In this document: positions 48,523 to 60,500 of the stretch, one piece after another
Layout: each line of letters starts with the position of its first letter
Numbering within the stretch: position 1 is the first letter of the stretch
Assembly (NCBI RefSeq): GCF_001039355.2
Contig: NW_019775846.1
Location: forward strand, 186,001-250,000
DNA length: 64,000 nt
Origin: Lingula anatina
Taxonomy: Eukaryota > Brachiopoda > Lingulata > Lingulida > Lingulidae
Reading direction: 5' to 3'
Position numbers and translations under genes: made by a program
The notes under the pieces: model-generated
Told to the model about the DNA's origin: nothing
Seen by the model: the letters and a program-made list of their open reading frames with translations, nothing else
Database searches by the model: none

Positions 48523-51500
48523 CTTCTGCTTAACTATGCAGGGGCACAAAAAACGCTTTGTGTCATACATGTACGTGTATGTTTTATGGTATAAGGGTCT
48601 GTCTTGGAAAACCTATCTGAATGGAGGCTTGAAACGTTTGCCTCAAAGACCACGTGCGTGGGTTCAACTACTGAAAGGGTAAATAATGCTTGTCCTATCC
48701 TTTATATACTGGTCACGTACATCTAAGAGACCATTCCCAGACCCTATCTCTCTAACTTTGGATCGAAGTATCTCCGAGGGGATTCTCGCTCAATTACAAT
48801 TAACTTGGGCGGTTCGGATGTCTGCCACGCCTGCTGAGGTTGATAGGGGGTAATTAACTATCGTTTAGCAGCTTTAGTGGGCGTCCCAGGCGTCGAAACC
48901 GCTTGGGCTGAAAGCAATTTAGCGAGGGACCCCGTGGAGATGGACCGATCCTGCTAGATCGGTCTAGGGATGGGAACCCAGTCTAAGCTTCGTGGGCAAT
49001 GAATGGTAGGCCTACATCACATTTGGAGGTTTAGGCAACTCTTTACCTGTACAAAATATAACTGGAAAATATGTTCCCTTTTAAGCGGTTAAGATGAATT
49101 TTGGAAAAGACCCATGCATTGGAAGGTGTGACTCTCTCCTAGCAAAGAATGTCTGTTTCTCCCTTGAAAAAGAAAATACGAAAAGAAGGCAGTTTAGAAA
49201 GGTGTACAAAAATGAATTTAAGCGGGTTTAAGGTTACTAGTACAGCCCTTTACACCCCAAAGTGTTACTCCCCTGCATCATTACTACCCCACATCAGTAT
49301 TCCCCTGTACTGTTACTTTTCTGCATTGTTGGGGAGTAATGGTCTTGGAATGAAAAGACCCCAATTTTAAGGGGAATTTAAAGCTGAAATCATTGTTTTG
49401 GCCTTCGACAAAACACATAGGAATCAAAAGGCGAAATTAAGAATTAATGATATTTTTTTAAGCCTAAGAATTATAGTAAGGGATTTTGAAATACATGTTT
49501 CAATCACAGTTTAATGTTCTTTTTTTCATTAAAATGTCTGTCACTTCATATGTTTTGATATTAAGGTGAAGCTGGTATCTTTCCAACATGCAGTCCTGGA
49601 ACAACAATGGCCAACCCTGGTGCAACAACACCGAAGACTCCAGAAAAAGTAACAGATGTGCGGTTACCTACTGGTCTTATTCCTGTGCACTACAAGTTAA
49701 AACTGCAGCCAGATATGTATGGGGACAATCCAGAAAATTTCCTTTTCAGTGGAGCAGTAGAAATTTTCATCCATTGCCAAGTTAGCACAAACAATATCAC
49801 CCTTCATATTAATAAGCTGACCATCAAGAATTCATCCCTTGCTTTAGTGGAACAAAACGGTAACAGAGTTGTGGATTACAGTCACTACAAGGTGGATGAA
49901 GCAAGGCAGTTCTTTATTTTACACCTTCGCTCAAGCCTTTCAGCAGGGATGAATTATACACTGAACATGGAGTTTGAGGGTCCTCTTAAACCAGATTTAA
50001 AAGGCCTATATCTCAGCCAATACAAACGTGGAAATAACTCTGTGTATGGCATATATATAAATTATAATAATTATTTTAAAGGAATGAATTTGAATGACTG
50101 AATAGTGCTTTAACTAGTTATTAATGACTAGATTGCTGAATAAATTTATTTAAGATAACAAGATTTACTTAGTAACTAGTAGCTTACTTAAAAACCAAAG
50201 ATATTGACACATACAAGTCCCTTCACTATGACCCAAAGAACAAGGCTTAACAAAACAATTTTGCTCCCCTTTTGCATGATATATTTATTTGGGATAATTA
50301 CAATCTCGAAAAAAAAAAAACAAATTATGACCATATGAATACTTTGTGGATGTTCATGTAGATAAAATGAAATATTTTATTGTTGGTATTATAATTTATT
50401 TTTCCTTCCTTTGTAGCTATATAGCTACAACCCAAATGCAGGCTACAGATGCAAGGAAAGCTTTCCCCTGCTTTGATGAACCTGCATTTAAAGCTGTCTT
50501 TGAAGTGACTTTGGTCAGGAAAGGCCATATGAAATCTTTGTCTAATATGCCTCAAACAAAAACTGAGCTGAAGTAAGTTTTCCAACTATTTGCATTATAT
50601 TTTTGTTTATTTCTTAACAAATGGACTTAATCAAATGCTCAATTAATATATCAGTTTTTTGCAATTTATTTATTACCCCTGTGATAATTTTTAATCGGAG
50701 ATAAAATATACACCAAAGCAGCCACTGAAATTAATTTTGTGAAGCCCACACCCTTAGATTTTTTAAAAACATTTAACATGTGAAAAGTAGTATTCTTATA
50801 AAGAAGAATTTTTGGAATCTGTTTGATCAATATTTTTAACAGTAATCGGTCTTTATCAGTGATTACCTGACTTTGGACATGGTTCATGTCTATCAGTATG
50901 TTAAACATTACCCCATTAAATGTATAATTCATGAATTTTTATCTATTCCAGTGCTGATGGCTGGTATGAAGACCATTATGAGCCCACAGTTAAAATGTCC
51001 ACATACCTACTTGCATTTGTCGTCTGTGATTTTGTATCTGTAGAAAAAAATACAACCAAAGGAACAGTGGTAAGGTTGTTGGATAGAAGTACAAATATAC
51101 CTTCTCTGAAACAACACATTACAATGACAGTTGTGAATATTTTATTTCATTTAGAGAATTGGTACAATGTACATTCAGATGGCATTTATACATAGAGTAC
51201 AGACTTTATCTGCAATTTTTTAAATGTCCCCCTTCAAGTTAAGTAATACACTTAAAGTGTCCAGAAATTTTATGTATTGTAAGGAGAATTTGGATGACAT
51301 TTTGATAATTACTTTATCATCTAACTCACATATTTTGTGAAAATAACTTGCACTGTCATCAAGTTTAATTTGGCAAAAATATCTTTAATTCAATAAAATT
51401 TACTTTACATTTGCACCGGAGTATGCTGGATAAATTTACTTATTCATTTTAATTGGTCAAAGTTTGTTTTTCAACTAAGCACCTCCTTGGCATTTTACAG

Positions 51501-54500
51501 AAATACAGATTAACAAAATAAGAGTGACTGATAAACCTTATCTACAAATATCAAGTTCTAAGCATAAGGACACTAGATCCAGTTCAAGCACAGGAAACAT
51601 TAATGCAGCAAACAAAACAAGAGAATGAATTTACTTATTCATTTTAATTGGTCAAAGTTTAATTGTTTTTCCACTAAGCACCTCCTTGGCAATTTATAGA
51701 AATACAGATTAACAAAATAAGAGTGACTGATAAACCTTATCTACAAATATCAAGTTCTAAGCATAAGGACTCTAGATCAAATTCCAGTTAAAGCACAGGT
51801 GAAACAATGCAGCAAACAAAACAAGAGAATGAATTTATGGCCCTAATTCATGTACCATGATTATAACTTGCACACCTGTGTTTCACACATGGACAGCACT
51901 GCAGGATCTAGTTTAAGCAAGGAGTTACAACAGTTGTAACTCCTTGGTATAAGTGATCTGTATGATATTTTGTAATAACCCCTTTAAGCTTTTGCTTGGA
52001 TTTATAAGACTGATGAGATATTTTAATGATTATGTAAATTAATTTTGAGAGCTGGCTTGGAAACAGAACTACCAGATAAGACAGGTAACAGGTATACACT
52101 GTGAGGCATCATTGTCACTTTTATTTTATGCCTCACAAAGTAAATGAAGTAGTTTATTTGTCACACTGTTCCTACCTGTGCAAAGTAAATAGCACCTGTC
52201 AGTTGATAAAATCAGCAAGTTACCCACACTTCCAATTTTGGGGGATGTTAATTGATGGAATACACCTGCAGCTTTCACAAGTAGCTAGTGTCAAGTGACC
52301 ATGCAAAGTGATCAGAGTACATTTTACTGTAGTGCAATGGTTGAGGTGTTAGCATGACAGGTTAACATTAGCTGATGACTCAATAACTTTTTGACTTTCT
52401 TGTGATACCAATAGTTAATATACACAATGTGCATGAGTGATGAAATTAAACAGTGTGTTAAATGCTCAACACTTAATGGGGTTGGTAATCGTACTCAGTA
52501 TACATTTTGACATTTGGTTTAAACCATAAATTATCAAAATATTGAAAGGAGGTGTACAGAAGATCCCAATACAATGACTAACTACCTTCTTTTGGATGCA
52601 AAAATGAATGACTAATTTGATACATATACATTGTAGCTGTCTGAATTTTTGAAATATGTTTATACACCATAAGTATACCATAAGTACCCTGTTTGTGCAA
52701 TGCTGTTGGAAAAAACTGAATAGCAAACTAGCTACAATATATTTTTGGGTATAGTAAAAGTATAAGTATACAGCTACTGTAATTGGCCAATTTACTAAGT
52801 TTCTTTTATTGTTTTTTACAGGTGAAAGTTTGGTCAAGACCAGAGGCAATTAATCAAACACAGTATGCCCTTGAGGCAGGAGTTGCCATTCTGGAGTATT
52901 TTGAAGCTTATTATGATGTACCTTATCCTTTGCCAAAGCAAGGTAAGTTAATTTAGGTGTATTTGTATTAACACTTTTTACAAAGATTGTTGATTACATA
53001 AATATTAAAAAATTCTATATTATTAGTTTGAAAAATATTGTATCAATAGAGACCCAATACAAATAAGTCCTCATTAAAATGAATCCCTGATGGTGGATCG
53101 GCTCACATTATAAAATTGTATATCAAAACATTACACACCGGTGATCTCTGACTATTCTCAGTTGAGTGATATGGTGTTTTAAAAGAGGTGTGCAGGAATT
53201 TTGTTATTCAGGATGGATGGGTGTGTGAGGGGATATTTTTAATTTAGTATATAATTTTCATCAAAGTAATTATGCCATTTCTCACTACAGGTTCTAAAGT
53301 CAGAACATAAACTGGTTATGATTTTGAAAACAGGCATTTAAAATTGTTTGCAATGGATGGATTCTGTTACTAAAAACTTGGGCATTACTGACATCTGCAA
53401 TAAACAATTTAAAATCAGTTGTTGTTTTTTTTTCACACATATATATATATATACGATAAAATAGACTTGGCAGACAAAGTTTGATAAATCTGATAATGCA
53501 ATATACCATCATTTATTAAGTACCATTTATATGGCCAAACTTGTTTCGTCCTATCTAGACATGATAGCCATCCCAGACTTTGCTGCTGGAGCCATGGAAA
53601 ATTGGGGTCTGATTACTTACAGGGAGACAGCTCTGCTTTATGACCCTGCTGTGTCCTCATTAGGCAACAAGCAGTCTGTGGCCATCATTGTGTCTCATGA
53701 GCTAGCACATCAGGTACTGTAATTTGATCCTTGTTGTTCAACATTTTTTATTCTCTGAAAAAGAATTTTGACAGCATAGAATTTGACTGAAAAGAAAATC
53801 TTGGATAATGCTTGGCCGACATGCATTTTTGTGAAATGGTACTCTGAAAGTAAAAAAATAAATGCTTGAAATCTTTGGGGGGAAAAAATCACAGAAGTTA
53901 CTATGTAAGAAAATGCAACTTAAACCCTGCCTTTTGTGCTTATTTGTGTTAATTGACACTCGAAGAATATGGAGGAAATGTCAAGAGATCTATTGTGTTA
54001 CATAAAAAGTTTTATAGTTCTGCATCTATTGAAACCGTTTGGTAAAAAGATATCAAATGTTTGTACATGAGATGTAGACTCTAAGTACACTCCATTAAAC
54101 ATGAATGGAAAGTAAAAAAATACCAAAAATACTTAGGAGAAAAACAGTGTCAGTATGAGGAAAAACTGTTCATTTTATGAATAAGTATTTGCTTATGTTT
54201 TCTAACAATATTCTGATATACGAACAGAAAACTAAGCAAATTTTATTATTATTTTCCTTCTAGTGGTTTGGTAACCTTGTGTCTCCACTGTGGTGGGATG
54301 ACCTTTGGCTTAATGAAGGATTTGCAAGCTATGTGGAATACCTGGGGGTGGATAACTTTGCAAAAGAATTTAAACTGGTATATAAAATATAATTTTGTAG
54401 TAAGAGGCCAGAATTATCCCATATCCATTTTTAATTAGATTTTTCACTGAATATTAATAAATTATGTATTATTTTCTTCTTTGATATTTAGTTAGTTACT

Positions 54501-57500
54501 TCAGGGAAACGGAAGTCACCTGCTTGTAAGCTGTCTAGTATCTTACAAAAATTACGTAAGGAAAGGATAAGATAGTATCAAGATACCAAGATTTCATTGG
54601 TAGATTGTAATTTATTATTGATGTAACATTTTTTCATTCCAGGGGTTGAGATTCCCATCAATAGACATTCAAGGAGTATTCAGACCTGATGGTTTGGCAA
54701 GTTCCCATCCCATCTATGTCCCAGTGGGCCATCCAGATGAGATCATTGAGATATTTGACTCTATCTCTTACAACAAGGTTGGTTATTACAAAACAGTCAT
54801 TATAGATTCACAATTTTTACATTATTTACCTCCTCTTTAGATCTGTTAAATGCTGCACTCCACCTGCTTCATTTGCTAATATTATCTCTGTCCCTCGGTT
54901 GATGAACAACTGTCACACATACATCATAGAAAACCCCGCCTCTTTCTCCTTTTATGAATATCTGATGTAGAAAACAACAGTGTCCACCAGAAAGAAGCTA
55001 GTTACATGTGGAAAAAAAATTTAAATAATTGTGACAATTGAAGGCAAAAGCTGTTTTCCTGTTTCCCCGTTGAAGGCAAATATTGTTCCCCTTTCAAAGT
55101 AAGTGATTTTAGAATCACAAAAAATTCTAATAGATAGATTGAAAGTACTTGAAAAAATATAAAATTTTAAATTGTTATTATATCTTTTATTTACGTATGT
55201 ATGTATGTTGTTTGAATGCCATTTTAATGCTATTTTATAATTTAAAATTGGTTTCCAATTATTTGTAGCAGTCTAAAATTACTACCAGACATTGATTCAA
55301 AAATTGACTTCTGGATCTTATGATGGCAGTAGTACTGTACAGACTGCATAAGACTATCAATCAACTTTATAGAATAGATATATGCAAGAAAGCCTCCAAT
55401 GTTTTATAAATCTATATGAATGCACTGTTTTAATCTGTATGAATGCATATTTTTTATCTAGGGAGCATCCATTATCCGCATGATGAGCTACTTTCTTACT
55501 GAGGATACATTTAGGAAAGGACTTACGGTGAGCTCTACCAAACTTGTAACAATGTATGAAGTTGTATATATATATAAAAGGAAATTCTAGAAACTTGAAC
55601 TGAAAAAACTTACACAAACATTTACATTTGTTTTTGCTTTTGAAAAACCTCTATACTCTACATGTGGTATCTAGATTGAAATCTGTAATGTGAACTTTAC
55701 ACAAAAAGCTATACAAACTAGACTTTTTGCATGATTTTGCATGGTGACAGCTTTCATTTCAAAAGATGCTTTACAATTTTCATTTAGAGTTATCTTCGCA
55801 AGCATGCGTATGATGTAGCCACCCATGATGATCTTTGGACTTCACTGTCTCAGGTAAAGAAGCAGTAGAGAAATATGGAGTAAAATTTTTGAAATACCCC
55901 CAAAACAAGAATAAGTTTTTATCAGTTCAGAATGGAAGAAATTGTTTATGTATGTGTACATATACTGAAGATTAACATTATTGTTTCCTCTCTATTTTTT
56001 TTATTAAGATTTTCAAGTGGGACAAACTATTTGAAATCTTCAGTTAAAGTGCAACTCATTTCCTGTATAGGAGGCTAGAAGTCACCAAAAACTGAAGGCT
56101 TGTATGAATAGCACATTCTTGCCACTTTTCCCGGAGTCGATCTTTTAATTTGCTGAATAACTTCTTTTTTTGACATTTTGAACACAGGAGGCTACAGGCA
56201 TTGATGTCAAACAGGTGATGGACACATGGACACTACAGATGGGCTACCCTGTGGTCAAGATAGACCTGGACAACACCACCCCGACTGGTGCTGTACGTGT
56301 GACCCAGAAACACTTCCTGATTGACCCCTCTGTGGAGCCCAGTCCTAAGTACCCAAGTCCATATAAGTGAGCTATAGTCCAACTATTATGTCCAAACAAT
56401 TAATGTTAATTTTACATGTATGAGGTATATTAATTATTACATATGATAGTTTTTAATTCTTTAAAATCTTATGCTTGACTTTGTGTTTAGTATGATAGTG
56501 TGGATCTGCAGTCACATGACAGGAGAAGAAGTCCTTTTCTGTCAAAGTAAATTATTTTCAGCTGTCTACAAAGGGGCAGTCAAATACCTTCATGGTCTAT
56601 AACATTAAAGACAGACAGATGGGGTAAACACAGAGTGTTTTCTTTACAAAAATCTCCTGTTATCATGTGACATCTTCTTGGCTAAATAGTTTCATTAAAT
56701 CAATTCTATGTGGCAAAGAAGAGTGTTTACAGTGCACAGTTTATATTTCAAGTTATACTCAGATGACTGATTTTATGAAAATTTCAGTTATAAATGGGAG
56801 ATTCCTCTGACATTGACTACCTCCAAGCAACCAAGGTGGGAGGGGAATAGAATCAAGTGGATGTCACAAACAGATAGTAGGAATTATGTTTTATTTTCTA
56901 TTTTTAAAGATCTATATAATCACCAAAAAGTTCTCAAACATTGTTATTTTAAATAATTGTAAAATAACCATATAAGCTAAAGTTAATATTTTTACCAATT
57001 ATTGATTTTAATGCACCCACCATTCTTTACTTTTTAATATACACTGAAGATTTTTCCACTATACACTTCATAGTTTTTTAATTACCGAAAAACAGTTTTA
57101 TGTTTCCCAACTGTTTTGGTCTAATGTGTGTGTTTATTAACTTTTATAATTTTTTTCCTTATTTTTATATAATATATAAAGATATTATGAAATGTTTAGA
57201 AAGTTGATGAATGTTTATAAATACAATCATTTTTTAAAGATTGCTAACTGTAACTATTATAGGGATATAAGTAAAATTGTTTCTTAGAATAGGACTTAAA
57301 CATGATAAAATGAATTCTTTCATTGTTTAGATTGAATATATCTAATTGCCTCATTTGGTTTAAGTGATGTTGATAGTTATTCTTTTGGTTTAAAATATTG
57401 TTTTCTAAATGGAATAATTTAGGTATTTAGGTTTTGGCTCATATATATATTTTTTAAATCTATAATTTTCGTTAATTTTTGTATTGAATCCATGACAAAA

Positions 57501-60500
57501 ATGGAAGCAATTTCCCATTTTCCTGATTCATTCTTATGGTGATATTCCATATTTTTTGTGTAGTAACTCTTGACAAAAGCACTGACCTTGACAACATTGG
57601 CAACAGTGATTGGGTGGTGGCCAACATCCAACAGTATGGCTACTACAGGGTCAACTATAATAAGAAGAACTGGGAGAATATTATAAGGCAATTAAGCACT
57701 GACCACAATGTAAGTGATTCTTTTTTAAATTAACCTGTAAGTACTTTAATCAAGATTAAACAGATATGAATTCATAATCTGTAGAAAGAGAAATTCACAG
57801 TCACCACAGCATGTTTTTTTTTTTCTTTTTCAGATGATACATGTTATAAACAGGGCTCAACTTATTGATGATGCTTTCAACATCGCCAGGTTTGTAAACA
57901 GAAAGGTTGTTAATAGAGCTGAACTCTTGCAGTGCTTTGTTCAACTATATTTTTGAAATATTTTGTCAGTTCTTGAATGATCTGGTTATTTATAAATACA
58001 TGCAGTACCATATAATGAAGCTTTCAGCATTGTTGATTGCAGATTATCATATTTATCCAGGTTGTAACTTGACTGATTGTTTTAAATCATTTTGCAACAG
58101 CTTAAACTGAATCATATTTGTTTTCATTCAGATCTGGTTCAGACCCAGATGTAGATGTCATACTGGCAATGAGGACCACCAAGCATTTAGACAAGGACTT
58201 TGAATACATGCCCTGGAGAGCTGCGCTCAACAATATTGGTTATATACACACCATGTTGAGCAGAACATCACACTTTGGAAATTTCAAGGTGTTTATACTT
58301 TTGATTTAAGAAAATAAGGCTTCATATTCCAACTTCCTTTGTTTAAAGGGTAGACACAATGTCATTGGCAACATAGAAAAAATTTTATAGATCCAAACAC
58401 TGTCCACTTTCTGTTTATGGCGAAAGTGCCATAAAATGTTACTGTAACAACAGTCTGGATGTAACAATGATGGAGTGAGGTGATAATTTCATATTTCACC
58501 AGATGTGATAATTTTTTTATATGAATGCTTTCAGGCTTATATGCTTGGTCTGATTCTTCCATTGTACAATAGACATGGATGGGCAACTATTGATGACCCT
58601 GTGGAGAGGTAGGTTTTCTTGGAATCTTAAAGATTGTTTTTTGTCATATACCAATAGCCATATTGTGTTTTCTTTGGATACTGTTGGTGTTTGTGTGTTT
58701 GAAGCTAAATATTGAACTGTGGAAAACTGGAGCATATGCAGATCACTCTGTGCATCATAGAAAAATGATGATAAGGCTCAGATATATGCATATTTTAACT
58801 TGTTTTAGTTTCAGTGAAGTATTTAGTAACTTTATCAGAGCATGGCACCATTGATAACAATTTTCAAAATATTTCCAGCTTCAGCAGAACCAGTGCGATA
58901 GGCCATGCCTGTGCCTATGGACATCAGCATTGTCTGGATGAAGCCACTAAGCTTTTCAGGCAGTGGATGAACACACCCAACCCAGATGCAAATAATCCGT
59001 AAGTAACTTAATATCTCACCCTCAGTTTCCATTTCCAGTAATTGCAAAAGGGAGATTTTTGCTTGAAGCTTGTTATTGAATTAAGGTATTGTACATTTAC
59101 CATAAAAATTTAACTATATGAAAAATAACTCTATATTGTTTTATCACAAGGCATCAAGTTTTTTATGTTTGAAACAATTTTGTTGTAAAATTTATTGAAG
59201 TTACAATAAAAAAATCTAATTTTATCAATTGATTTGATGTTATCCTAATATGTACGTATATATCTCATTATTATGGCAATAAAGAATGAATTTACATTTA
59301 CAAAAAAAAAAAAAAGTTAGTGCAGTTAGTGTAGTCATGGATGTACATGGTTGTGCAAAGCTGTTTTGGTGCCCTCTTCTGGCAAAAACATGACTCTATT
59401 TTGAAGAAAGTGTATATGTTTTCTTTGAATGGTAATAAATTCAAATTTTAGGATCAAGGTTGACCTGAAAAGTTTGGTGTACTGCTATGCCATCAAAAAT
59501 GGAGGGCAGGCTGAATGGGACTGGGCCTATGAGAGATATAAGAAAGCCAATGTCGCTGCAGAGAAATCTAAGCTGATAGTAGCCTTGACCTGCTCTAATG
59601 AACCTTGGATATTGAATAGGTGAGAGTTGAACATATAAAGATGGAAATTACATGGAATCTTATGCAACTAGGCATAGTCAAAATAGTATCTGTGAAACAA
59701 TTAGGTAATGAACCTCTAAGGTGATACATATTTTTTGTCAAAGAATAGAATGAGGTGATAGAGATGAGTTGCACAAACAAGATATATTACAGAATTTTAA
59801 GTTGCATACTTTAATTTTTAAAAAATATAAACAATATAAAAAAACATGATTTTAAAACTTAACCATAAATTCTTTGTAACATGTCAAATGTAATGCAGTC
59901 CTATACTAATGGGAAATAGATATATAATGGTAAATCGTATCTGCTGTCAAATTTTAACCAAATCTACTTTTTCTTTGATGAAGGATATGATTTAATTTCC
60001 CACTCATTGCCAGTCAAGAAATTCTTAAACAGTTCAGTTGAACTTTTATTTATTAATTTATTTGGTTGTTGTGCTAAATTTTTATCTCCCATTTAAACAG
60101 ATATCTGGAGTATTCAATGGACAGGAAAGAGGTGCGTCAGCAAGATGCAGTTTCAGTGATGGCCAACATTGCAGGGAATTCTATTGGAAAATCAATGGCC
60201 TGGAATTTCTTCAGGGCAAACTGGGACAAGATATTTGCTGAGTAAGTAAAGATTGAACTCATCTGAAAAGCAAGTAGATACCACATGGTGATTTTCAACT
60301 TTTGAAAATTGCATTGAAACGTTAAAAAAACTGAGATTGCTACATGTAGTTTTGGTGTATTTTATGTGTTATGTTGCATACATTTGCATTTATTTTGTAA
60401 GCTTATTATGACTAGACCATTTCGTAATGAAAAATTCATACACTGTATTTGTTTTAAATGTTTGTGTGCAGATTTTATGTTGGATACATTTGCATTTATT

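Larger units (their letters stand above)
41540..49565 (+). other. 8-kb intron 1 of the aminopeptidase gene, repeat-rich
   Basis: Separates the membrane-anchor exon from the first ectodomain exon. The junction T|GT forms Cys and the frame is open on both sides (CIANC then EAGIFPTC). It contains a poly(A) run, a mariner-type foldback element, a LINE remnant, 92-bp tandem repeats and three microsatellites, each listed separately. Other 60-90 codon frames in it match nothing I recognise. Confidence 0.8.

Noticed and set aside
48600-48680. GGGTTCAACTACTG at about 48660 resembles an RNA polymerase III B box, suggesting a SINE.
   Set aside because: No convincing A box at the right distance and no tail. 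Too weak to call.
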